Assembly (NCBI GenBank): GCA_934096315.1
Contig: CAKOLT010000005.1
Location: 1-45,774 of the forward strand
DNA length: 45,774 nucleotides
DNA from: an uncultured Bacilli bacterium
GTDB lineage: Bacteria > Bacillota_I > Bacilli_A > RF39 > UBA660
Direction: 5' to 3'
Of this stretch, positions 1 to 7,486 are shown one piece after another. The position numbers and the translations under genes were made by a program. The notes under the pieces are model-generated. The model had not been told where the DNA came from. It ran no database searches and was given only the letters and a program-made list of their open reading frames with translations. Position 1 is the first letter of the stretch. Each line of letters starts with the position of its first letter.

Positions 1-590
1 GTAAAACCCTTATTTTGTAAGTATTTTTGAAGGTATGTCTTTTGCTGTCCTAAAGGTTCATTCTCATCTTGAAAAGGGTGAATTTTTTCAAATCTAACAT
101 GAAATTCAATGATATTTTCAATAGTTTTATTAGATATCTTATCATACCAATCCAATAATTCTTTCATATCACTTGCTACATTACTTGGTAAAGATGTTGT
201 AATATTACCAACAAAATTCTTTTTCTTTTTATATTTTCCAACATTAAACCATTCCTTTTCACTATCTGTTAAAGTACCATTTTTTAAAATAAAGTGAAAT
301 TTTTTTATCATATCTTCAGATAATTTATCCTCAATAGTATCTAACATATATTTAAATAAAGTAAAATGATTCTTTGTTTCAGTAGCATCTTTTAAAACAA
401 TAACTTTATTACTACTTGTTAAAATAGTTCCCGTATCATAAATACTTGCAGTTTCATCAGGTGTTATAGTTGACCCCTCAATATGATTGGTATTATATGC
501 AAAATCTAGTTGAGTTTTATGATAAAGACTACCTGATAAACCAATACTTTTTTGTTCTATTAATGCTTTTTTAATTTTACTTACTTCCAT
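1..590 (-). CDS. Fic-like protein, partial (C-terminus outside window)
   Basis: Open from ATG at 590 to the window edge, about 196 residues seen, with an AAAGGAGG ribosome site 7 nt upstream. It resembles the Fic family: an NTNHIEGSTIT segment near residue 34 (typical N-terminal Fic helix) and an FHVRFEKIHPFQD segment near residue 167 that leads into the Fic active site. The family motif is HPFx(D/E)GNGRxxR; here it reads HPFQDENEPLGQQ, so the catalytic His and acidic residue remain but the glycines and arginine of the phosphate-binding loop are gone. Active Fic proteins transfer AMP or related groups to target proteins; this copy may be inactive or altered. It begins 15 nt after the XRE gene stop, so the two are probably co-transcribed. 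Confidence 0.7.
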   Translation of the reverse strand, partial: MEVSKIKKALIEQKSIGLSGSLYHKTQLDFAYNTNHIEGSTITPDETASIYDTGTILTSSNKVIVLKDATETKNHFTLFKYMLDTIEDKLSEDMIKKFHFILKNGTLTDSEKEWFNVGKYKKKKNFVGNITTSLPSNVASDMKELLDWYDKISNKTIENIIEFHVRFEKIHPFQDENEPLGQQKTYLQKYLQNKGF

Positions 591-605
591 TTTTCTTGCC
601 TCCTT

Positions 606-1046
606 TTAAAATTTACCATCACTATTCTTCAAGAGTAGCACTCTATTTAATATTTTCATAATTTCTTCATTTGTTTCGTTTTGATATTCAAGATCCTCTA
701 TTGTTTCTAATAATACATTTTTCTTTTCTAAGTCTGCACGAGCAGTAGCACTTTTTAATGATTCAATAACTACCTTATTATTACTAATTGAACTTTCTAT
801 ACTAGCTATTGCTTTCTTTAATTTTACTCCTCTTAATTTAGAGTAATGCTCAAGTAAATATGGATTAAGTGGACTAACCTGTGCTCCTAACCCTGAAGCA
901 TACATTAAATCATTATAATTAACACCTATATATTTACTTATTTTACGAAGTAATTTAGGGTTAGGCACTTCACGTTCTCCTGATTCAATTCTTGATATAT
1001 CAGATGTACTAATATTTGCAAGTTCTGCTAACTGACGCATTGACAA
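606..1046 (-). CDS. XRE-family transcriptional regulator
   Basis: The first 50 residues are a Cro/C1-type helix-turn-helix (SMRQLAELANISTSDISRIESGE) followed by about 90 residues of charged helical sequence. It is likely an autoregulator of the downstream Fic-like gene; it sits divergent from a cytosine methyltransferase, an arrangement seen in defence and toxin-antitoxin loci. The ATG used here cuts off the first HTH helix: the reading frame stays open for 19 more codons (residues KTKVGELIQQGREENNL fit the family) up to an ATA (1101-1103) and ATT (1098-1100) just after a GAAGGG ribosome site, and no ATG/GTG lies in that stretch (a TTG is at 1050-1052). The true start may therefore be a rare ATA/ATT codon, giving about 165 residues. 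Confidence 0.8.
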   Translation of the reverse strand: MSMRQLAELANISTSDISRIESGEREVPNPKLLRKISKYIGVNYNDLMYASGLGAQVSPLNPYLLEHYSKLRGVKLKKAIASIESSISNNKVVIESLKSATARADLEKKNVLLETIEDLEYQNETNEEIMKILNRVLLLKNSDGKF

Positions 1047-1123
1047 ATTATTTTCTTCTCTACCTTGTTGAATTAACTCTCCAACTTTAGTTTTTGAAAT
1101 TATTCCACGTCCCTTCTAAATTA

Positions 1124-1153
1124 ATTATAGCATATATATTGCTTTTTTTGCAA
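1124..1153 (-). promoter_or_regulatory. Promoter of XRE-Fic operon
   Basis: -35 TTGCAA (1148-1153), 18-nt spacer, -10 TATAAT (1124-1129) on the minus strand. Predicted start near 1117 lies just before the GAAGGG ribosome site, so the leader is very short if translation begins at 1103. Confidence 0.6.
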
Positions 1154-1215
1154 CATTTTTAATTTACTGTAAACTTCATAATATCAATAGAAAAAATATA
1201 AAAAATATGATAAAA

Positions 1216-1221
1216 TATAAT
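1216..1221 (+). promoter_or_regulatory. -10 box of the methyltransferase gene
   Basis: TATAAT 30 nt before the ATG, with an AAGGAGG ribosome site in between. No good -35 hexamer is visible, so this promoter may be weak or activator dependent. Confidence 0.45.
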
Positions 1222-1251
1222 ACAAGTAATAACAATTTATAAGGAGGTATT

Positions 1252-2216
1252 ATGGAACTTAAAAAAATGAAATTTATAGATTTATTCGCAGGAATCGGAG
1301 GCTTTAGATATGCTTTAGAAAATCTTGGGGCAACATGTGTATTTTCTTGTGAATGGGATAAATTTTGCAGGGAAAGTTATAAATTAAATTTTAATGAAAT
1401 ACCTCATGGTGATATTACCCAAATAAATGAAAAGGATATTCCAAAGCACGATATATTATGTGCAGGATTTCCATGTCAACCCTTTAGTGTATCAGGTAAA
1501 CAAAAAGGATTTAATGATACTAGAGGTACATTATTTTTTGATATTGCAAGAATTGTTAAATATCATAAACCTAAAATTATATTATTAGAAAATGTAAAGA
1601 ACTTAAAAGCACATAATGGTGGTGAACATTTGAAGTAATTTCCAAAACATTAAATGAATTAAATTATAATATTTATTATAAAATTCTAAATGCAAAAAAT
1701 TATTATTTACTTCAAAATAGAGAAAGAATTACTATTGTTTGTATTAGAAAAGATATTGATTCAGGAAAGTTTGAATTTCCTAAGGAAGAACAAAAATTTA
1801 TTACAATATCTGATATAAAAGAAGATGATAGTATTACTAAAAAATATATAATTCAAAGAAATGATATAAAAATTGATCAAAATAAACTAGAGGAAGCACT
1901 TAAACAAGGAAAAGTTAATAAACCACTACAGATTGGAATAATAGGAAAAGGTGGACAAGGCAATAGAATATATCATGAAAATGGAATTGGAATAACACTA
2001 GCTGCCTCCAGTGGTGGAGCAGCATCAAAAACTGGTGCCTATTATATTAATGGAAAAGTTAGGAAACTATCTCCTAGAGAAGCAGCAAGATTGCAAGGAT
2101 TTCCAGAAAGCTTTAAAATAATAAATAATGAAAATCAGGCACTTAAACAATTTGGAAATAGTGTTCCCATTAACTTATTGAAAGCTGTTTTCTCTGGACT
2201 TAAATATGAGAGATGA
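1252..2216 (+). pseudogene. DNA (cytosine-5-)-methyltransferase, frameshifted
   Basis: Codons from 1252 to 1638 give 128 residues with motif I FAGIGG, motif IV GFPCQPFS containing the catalytic Cys, and ENV (motif VI), then TAA. The -1 frame continues without a stop from about 1626 to TGA at 2214-2216 and carries motif VIII (QNRERI), motif IX (RKLSPREAARLQGFP) and motif X (QFGNSVPI). Together they give the usual length of about 321 residues. Adding one A near 1623 would restore NGGRTFEVI, the normal sequence at this place, so a single-base deletion is the simplest explanation. This is a C5 methyltransferase of the Dcm/HhaI type; no partner restriction enzyme is seen. As written the product lacks its target-recognition half and should be inactive, unless the shift is a sequencing error or phase variable. 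Confidence 0.85.
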
Positions 2217-2220
2217 AAAA

Positions 2221-2249
2221 AGAAACCATTTAATATATGGTCTCTTTTT
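2221..2249 (+). terminator. Intrinsic terminator after methyltransferase
   Basis: AGAAACCAT / ATGGTCTCT stem (one mismatch), 7-nt loop, then four to five T. It lies between convergent genes and may also serve the minus-strand pilin operon. Confidence 0.65.
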
Positions 2250-2264
2250 AAGTAGCTGATAACA

Positions 2265-3953
2265 TTAATTCCCTGATAACACATATGGTTTATCTGATGT
2301 TCCACTTCCCGTAAATGTATTACCTTTCTTTAAAGTAATTACTGGTCTAACATAATAATTACCATTTACATCACTAGAGCAGCTTACTCCAACACCAGTA
2401 CTACCTGATACAACATATGATAAACTTCCATTTTCAGTAACAAGGAAAACATTAGCTCCACATGAAAGGAAATTAGTAGGAGTCATAGTCCAGAATGGTT
2501 TATCATTATACTTTTTATTATATAGATAATATTTATCATTGGCTTCATTATATACTCCCCCTGCTAGAGAAACCTCATCAGCAGTAAGTAACCCTACTTT
2601 AGAGAAAATATCATCACTCCTAGAGCATTTTAAGGATGGGTCTTTTTTAGTTATTAATCTATTATATGCTGAGTATTTACATTCAAACCAGTTACCTCGA
2701 CACTGTCCTTCATATTTACTACGATCATTGCAATAATAACCCTTAGAAGTATTTACATACTTGCTTAAGTTTTTATTTTCAATATTTCTAGTAAACCACT
2801 CCTCTAAACTATTTTTTATTTCACTATTTCTATCATTTCTATGAGTTTCATCATATGTAACAAAGTTATCAGTATAAATTCTACTTGGATACATAAACCC
2901 AACATAAGCATTATTATCATTAAGACTGTTAAATCTACTCTTTTCATCAAGCACATCATCTTTAATTATTCTAATTGTACCATCACCGTTTATTCTAACT
3001 ATCCTATATAGATTATCTCCAAAAGATAAATAGTTATCCGCTACTCCCCTATAATAACAGGATGTTCCATCATCATCTTCTATCTTAAATACGCCTTCTT
3101 TAGTAGTTGCAGTTTTACTAAAGTCTGGAGTACCACTTTTAGCTCCTATATTATCACATGTTAATTCCATACTAGGAGGAACATTTTCTGTAACATTAAA
3201 TTTTACTGTAGCTTCTATCTTTATACTATTATATTCCTCTGTACATGTTACATTCTCTTCTCCAGTATCTTTTGTAATATCAGATAAATTAGTTACATCA
3301 CAAGATGGAGTATTAGGAAAATAATCAAAATAGTCTAATATATTATTACTTGGTAAGTTTTCACCTTTTTTAACATTTACCCCTGATCTATATATCTCTT
3401 TAACATTAATATACGGCTCCATTTTTAAGGAATCTTTATTATATTGTATTACAAGATTGACTCCATAATCTACATCTGAATATAAAGTTTTCATCTCTAT
3501 TTTTAAATGAAGAATACTATCATTTACTGTTGAATCATCAGCTGCCGAAATACCAATTTCTCCCTCTAGAAATTCCATCGTTATACTACTATAAGCTATA
3601 TTTTCGTTTATTTCTTTAGTAAAGTCCCCATATATAATCTTCTTAGGAGCCTCCCCATCTTTTTCTATTCTAAGAGTCTTTTTTATTTCTTTTCCTTCAG
3701 AATCTTTATAAGTAAAATCAACATAATCATCAAATTTTTTTACACTAACTAGAGTATATTTATTTACATCATCCATTATAGTATTAGTTATTATAGCTTT
3801 ATCAGTAAGTAAGACTGTTTCAACATATAAATCTTGATTTTTTTTAGATAGTTTTACTACTAAATTTAGTAAGAAATAGGCCATAGTCATGGCTAAAACA
3901 GATGCTAGGATTAGTTCTACTATTAAGTAACCCTTATTATTTAATTTCCTCAT
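2265..3953 (-). CDS. Prepilin-like protein with C-terminal lectin-like domain
   Basis: 562 residues. The N-terminus (MRKLNNKG then YLIVELILASVLA) has the type IV prepilin form: short basic leader ending in Gly, Glu at +5 of the mature part, then a hydrophobic helix. The middle is beta-rich with Cys residues. From about residue 295 the sequence resembles the C-terminal domain of the proteins at 7487-8497, 8497-9900 and 36215-37801: a NLYRIVRINGDG start, WTMTP, a run of short strands, then YVRPVITLKKG and GSGTSDKPY. Its last part is AT-rich with ordinary codons and no run of NNY codons, so it looks like a non-diversified relative. It overlaps the upstream prepilin-like gene by 4 nt (ATGA). A fibre tip or adhesin role is inference. 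Confidence 0.75.
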   Translation of the reverse strand: MRKLNNKGYLIVELILASVLAMTMAYFLLNLVVKLSKKNQDLYVETVLLTDKAIITNTIMDDVNKYTLVSVKKFDDYVDFTYKDSEGKEIKKTLRIEKDGEAPKKIIYGDFTKEINENIAYSSITMEFLEGEIGISAADDSTVNDSILHLKIEMKTLYSDVDYGVNLVIQYNKDSLKMEPYINVKEIYRSGVNVKKGENLPSNNILDYFDYFPNTPSCDVTNLSDITKDTGEENVTCTEEYNSIKIEATVKFNVTENVPPSMELTCDNIGAKSGTPDFSKTATTKEGVFKIEDDDGTSCYYRGVADNYLSFGDNLYRIVRINGDGTIRIIKDDVLDEKSRFNSLNDNNAYVGFMYPSRIYTDNFVTYDETHRNDRNSEIKNSLEEWFTRNIENKNLSKYVNTSKGYYCNDRSKYEGQCRGNWFECKYSAYNRLITKKDPSLKCSRSDDIFSKVGLLTADEVSLAGGVYNEANDKYYLYNKKYNDKPFWTMTPTNFLSCGANVFLVTENGSLSYVVSGSTGVGVSCSSDVNGNYYVRPVITLKKGNTFTGSGTSDKPYVLSGN

Positions 3954-4714
3954 TGTATCACCACATATCCATAATAGTCTTTATTTAAAGAAGTAATTAC
4001 TGTTATTATTACCCCAAGTGGATAATCATTAGGGTAGTGATTTCCCGTTAAAAGAGGACTAGTTATATTATTTTTACCCCCAGTATAAGAAGTACCCTGA
4101 ATAGGATTATTTGTAATATATTTACTCTTTATTTCATTTTTAACATATTCCACATAATTACGTATATAATTAACTTCTCCAGTATAATCAGTATTTTTTA
4201 TTTCAAAATAGTATCTGTCAAATGAACTATTATAAGATATAAAATACATACTTTTAACATTATATTTTTTCATTATTGGCAAAAAACCATAATAATTGTA
4301 TTCTTTTGCTAATTTATTATAAGTCTTGTATAAGCATTTAAGTTCCTTATATTGTTCTTCTGTTATATTTTCGGAATCTATATTATAACTAGGATTTATT
4401 TTTTTTACAAACCCTATAATTTCTTTAATAAAATTTTCTTCAGATAATCCCGCATACTCATAAATTTGTCTATTATAAATTTGATAAGGACTCGACATAC
4501 CATATAATATTACATCATCCATAAGCCCATTATCTATCAAATAATCACTCATTGTCTTTCCTGCATATATAGCATCTATATTATAATACCTACTTACCTC
4601 ATCATACTTAATATATAATTTATTTAAACTACTATACATAGTAACTAGAACTGTAACTATAATTGCAGATACTATAATTACTTCTGCTAGCATAAAACCT
4701 TTATTATTCATCAT
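3950..4714 (-). CDS. Prepilin-like protein
   Basis: 254 residues beginning MMNNKG then FMLAEVIIVSAIIVTVL, a class III prepilin-type leader and helix with the expected Glu at +5. The remainder is Tyr- and Asn-rich without a domain I recognise. It starts an operon with the prepilin-like gene 2265-3953. The ribosome site GATAGGTG sits close to the first ATG, so the second ATG (4711) may be the real start. No prepilin peptidase or assembly ATPase lies in this window, so these would have to be supplied from elsewhere. Confidence 0.75.
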   Translation of the reverse strand: MMNNKGFMLAEVIIVSAIIVTVLVTMYSSLNKLYIKYDEVSRYYNIDAIYAGKTMSDYLIDNGLMDDVILYGMSSPYQIYNRQIYEYAGLSEENFIKEIIGFVKKINPSYNIDSENITEEQYKELKCLYKTYNKLAKEYNYYGFLPIMKKYNVKSMYFISYNSSFDRYYFEIKNTDYTGEVNYIRNYVEYVKNEIKSKYITNNPIQGTSYTGGKNNITSPLLTGNHYPNDYPLGVIITVITSLNKDYYGYVVIQ

Positions 4715-4734
4715 ATCACCTATCTTATAAGAAT

Positions 4735-4763
4735 ATTATACAATAATTTTGTATTAAATACAA
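4735..4763 (-). promoter_or_regulatory. Promoter of prepilin-like operon
   Basis: -35 TTGTAT (4758-4763), 17-nt spacer, -10 TATAAT (4735-4740), minus strand, just below the proS terminator. Confidence 0.65.
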
Positions 4764-4799
4764 TAAAAAAACTAAATAGATTATTAATTTCTATTTAGT
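4764..4799 (-). terminator. Terminator of proS unit
   Basis: ACTAAATAGA (4771-4780) pairs perfectly with TCTATTTAGT (4790-4799) around a 9-nt loop, followed on the minus strand by a T run. Confidence 0.85.
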
Positions 4800-4802
4800 C
4801 TT

Positions 4803-6224
4803 TTAATATTGTATTCCCCATACTACTAGATGCTCTGCCTTATTATTACATGCTATACACTTATCCCCTTCTTTAGCATCCTCTATAATACATCTAGACT
4901 TAGTTCCTCTTATTTCTTTTATTTTATCTTCGCACTCTTCACAACCACACCAATAGGCTTTAACAAACCCAGGTTTAGTCTCCATTATCTCTTGTAACTC
5001 TTCTAAACTACTAGCAGAGTATGTTAACTCTTCTCTTCTCTTTAATGCCCTATTATACATATCAATTTGCATTTGATCTAATAACTTAGTTACTTCTTCT
5101 ACTATATCACTATCTAGTGATATAGTATATTTATTACAATTATCTCTTCTAAAGATAGTAAGAATATTTTTATCTAAATCTCTTTTACCTATCTCTATTC
5201 TAAGGGGTATTCCATTTACTTCTGCTTCTGCGAATCTATAACCAGGAGTCTTCTCACTATTATCTATATAAGTATATATATTATTATCATTTAATTTATT
5301 ACATATATTATTAGATATATCAAGTACATCCTTATCTTTTCCAATAGGCACAATTACTACCTTTCTAGGAGCTATTCTAGGGGGTAATACTAACCCTAAA
5401 TCATCACTATGTACCATAATAAGGGCTCCGATCATTCTCGTAGTTACCCCCCATGAAGTTTGATAAGCATAGTCATTTTCTCCATTTCTATTTATAAATG
5501 ATATATCATATGCTTTAGAAAATCTTTGTCCAAAGTAATGACTAGTACCTGATTGAAGACATACGCCATTTTGCATAAGAGCTTCTACTGTTAAAGTATA
5601 ATCAGCCCCAGAAAACTTTTCTTTTTCAGTCTTTCTACCTGTTAGAACAGGTATAGCAAGATAATCCTCAAAGAAAGTTTTATATACATTAAGCATTTGA
5701 TATACTTCTTGTTCTGCCTCTTCTTTAGTCTCATGAACTGTATGTCCTTCTTGCCATAAAAATTCTCTACTTCTTAAGAATGGTCTAGTCTCTTTTTCCC
5801 ATCTAAGTACATTACACCACTGATTATACTTTTTAGGTAAATCTCTATATGATGTAATTATACTACTGTAATAATCACTAAATAAAGTCTCACTAGTAGG
5901 TCTAATACACATTCTCTCTTCTAGGTTTTTAGACCCTCCATGAGTAACCCAAGCAACTTCAGGGGCAAACCCCTTTATAAGATCACTCTCTTTTTTCATT
6001 AAGTTTTCTGGTATTAACAAAGGCATATATATATTTTGATGAGAAGTTTCTTTAAACATCTTATCTAATACTTTTTGCATTTCCTCCCACAAAGCATAAC
6101 CATTAGGTTCTATTACTATACAACCTTTAACTTTAGAATAGTCTGCTAGATGGGATGCTCTTACTACATCAGTATACCATTTACCAAAATCTACATCTCT
6201 ATTTGTAATAGCTTTATTATCCAT
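4803..6224 (-). CDS. proS: Prolyl-tRNA synthetase (short, archaeal/eukaryal-like form)
   Basis: 473 residues from ATG at 6222-6224, which has a GGAGG site 5 nt upstream. The enzyme charges tRNA-Pro. Class II features: a TSETL-type motif (MCIRPTSETLF), LRWEKETRPFLRSREFLWQEGH (motif 2), and the motif 3 area with PRIAPRKVVIVPIG leading into the anticodon domain. The C-terminal Zn-type domain (WCGCEECEDK ... CIACNNKAEH) and final Tyr are typical of the short ProRS form found in archaea, eukaryotes, mycoplasmas and some other bacteria, not the long form with an INS editing domain. The open frame continues upstream only because it runs through two tRNA genes. It is co-transcribed behind tRNA-Pro. 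Confidence 0.96.
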   Translation of the reverse strand: MDNKAITNRDVDFGKWYTDVVRASHLADYSKVKGCIVIEPNGYALWEEMQKVLDKMFKETSHQNIYMPLLIPENLMKKESDLIKGFAPEVAWVTHGGSKNLEERMCIRPTSETLFSDYYSSIITSYRDLPKKYNQWCNVLRWEKETRPFLRSREFLWQEGHTVHETKEEAEQEVYQMLNVYKTFFEDYLAIPVLTGRKTEKEKFSGADYTLTVEALMQNGVCLQSGTSHYFGQRFSKAYDISFINRNGENDYAYQTSWGVTTRMIGALIMVHSDDLGLVLPPRIAPRKVVIVPIGKDKDVLDISNNICNKLNDNNIYTYIDNSEKTPGYRFAEAEVNGIPLRIEIGKRDLDKNILTIFRRDNCNKYTISLDSDIVEEVTKLLDQMQIDMYNRALKRREELTYSASSLEELQEIMETKPGFVKAYWCGCEECEDKIKEIRGTKSRCIIEDAKEGDKCIACNNKAEHLVVWGIQY

Positions 6225-6276
6225 ATAAACCTCCATAAATAAAAAAATAACAATACCAAAGGTAATGTTTAAAAAC

Positions 6277-6353
6277 TGGTCGGGAAGACAGGATTTGAAC
6301 CTGCAACCCCTTGGTCCCAAACCAAATGCTCTACCAAGTTGAGCCACTTCCCG
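6277..6353 (-). tRNA. tRNA-Pro (TGG)
   Basis: 77 nt with encoded CCA. Acceptor CGGGAAG pairs with CTTCCCG, anticodon loop TTTGGGA holds TGG, and the T arm contains GGTTCAAATCC. It sits 52 nt upstream of the proS start on the same strand. Confidence 0.97.
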
Positions 6354-6363
6354 TAAATAATAA

Positions 6364-6440
6364 TGGTGGAGAATAAGGGACTCGAACCCTTGACCCCCTG
6401 CGTGCAAGGCAGGTGCTCTAGCCAACTGAGCTAATTCCCC
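6364..6440 (-). tRNA. tRNA-Ala (TGC)
   Basis: 77 nt with encoded CCA. Acceptor GGGGAAT pairs with ATTCTCC (allowing wobble), anticodon loop CTTGCAC holds TGC, and the T arm contains GGTTCGAGTCC. First gene of the tRNA-Ala / tRNA-Pro / proS unit. Confidence 0.97.
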
Positions 6441-6453
6441 AACAACATTATCA

Positions 6454-6482
6454 ATTATATATTAGGATTATTTATTTGTCAA
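6454..6482 (-). promoter_or_regulatory. Consensus promoter of tRNA-proS unit
   Basis: Perfect -35 TTGACA (6477-6482), 17-nt spacer, perfect -10 TATAAT (6454-6459), minus strand, 14 nt before the tRNA-Ala 5' end. It is the strongest-looking promoter in the window, as expected for stable RNA. Confidence 0.9.
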
Positions 6483-6501
6483 TAGTTTTTTATAAGTTTA
6501 A

Positions 6502-7446
6502 CTAACAGTTAACTATATTTAAAAAGTTCATTACTAAATCTATTAGTATTTCTTTCTCTTTAGGGTTAGACTGTGCTATAAGTAATGTAACTGCTACAAG
6601 AGTATTATTATCAATAACTTCTTTACTTCCTCTATATAGTATATTATAAAATTCTAAAAAGTATATAAATAATGTAGCTGCTATTCTTTTATTACCATCT
6701 ATAAAAATATGATTCTTAATAATTAGATACAAGAAATTAGCAGCTTTCTCTTCATTACTAGGGTATAAGTCTTTTCCATCAAAGGAACTATATATTGTAC
6801 CTATAACCTCTTTTAAACCTTTATTTCTTTCTAAAGCAAATAAATTACTATTATTACTAAATTTAAGTTTACTTATTATATCCATACAGTCTTCATAAGT
6901 AACTCGTTTATTATTACAAGTACCATCTGGTTTAATAATAGTTTTATGATCATAATCATCAAGTAAATTTAAAGCATTAGAATAATTATTAATTACTTTA
7001 ATTATCTCCCTAGCTTCCTCCCCCTTTAATTCAGTATCTATTCTATCCTCTAGATCTATTAACTTAATAGTCTTCTCTAGATATTCTAGTCTCTTCTGAT
7101 TAACTGCATACCCTTTAATCATATAATCCTTTAAAATTTTATTAGCCCATTTTCTAAAAGTAATACCATTCTTACTCTTAACACGATAACCAACACTAAT
7201 TATCATATCTAAATTATAGTACTCTACTTGATAAGTTTTACCATCTTTTGCAGTTGTTGCAAATTTTGCAACAACTGAATTATCTAGTTCTTCTTCTAGT
7301 ACATTTTTAATATGTCTAGAGATAACAGATTTATCTCTATCAAATAGTTTAGCCATTTGATCTAGTGTAAGCCATACAGTTTCATCCTTCATATTAACTT
7401 CTAACTCTACATTTTGATCCTCAAATAATACTATTTCATTCTTCAT
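6502..7446 (-). CDS. RhuM-Fic/Doc fusion protein
   Basis: 314 residues from ATG at 7444-7446, chosen because AAAGGGGG lies 9 nt upstream; a longer frame to 7494 would overlap the preceding gene. Residues about 1-120 match the RhuM family (VWLTLDQMAKLFDRDKSVISRHIKN, TYQVEYYNLDMIISVGYRV, FRKWANKILKDYMIKGY). Residues about 210-314 are a Doc-type Fic fold with HIFIDGNKRIAATLF at 246-260, the intact HxFxDGNKRxA motif. Doc proteins phosphorylate EF-Tu and other Fic proteins AMPylate targets; the substrate here is unknown. It follows the two-gene lectin-like operon closely and may be transcribed with it. Such fusions are common in toxin-like or mobile loci; its role beside a surface operon is unclear. 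Confidence 0.88.
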   Translation of the reverse strand: MKNEIVLFEDQNVELEVNMKDETVWLTLDQMAKLFDRDKSVISRHIKNVLEEELDNSVVAKFATTAKDGKTYQVEYYNLDMIISVGYRVKSKNGITFRKWANKILKDYMIKGYAVNQKRLEYLEKTIKLIDLEDRIDTELKGEEAREIIKVINNYSNALNLLDDYDHKTIIKPDGTCNNKRVTYEDCMDIISKLKFSNNSNLFALERNKGLKEVIGTIYSSFDGKDLYPSNEEKAANFLYLIIKNHIFIDGNKRIAATLFIYFLEFYNILYRGSKEVIDNNTLVAVTLLIAQSNPKEKEILIDLVMNFLNIVNC

Positions 7447-7486
7447 TATATATTCCCCCTTTACTAACAATATAAAATAACTATTA

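Noticed and set aside
6225..6425. N-terminal extension of proS
   Set aside because: It runs through tRNA-Pro and part of tRNA-Ala; the MDNKAITNRD start has its own ribosome site and fits the family.
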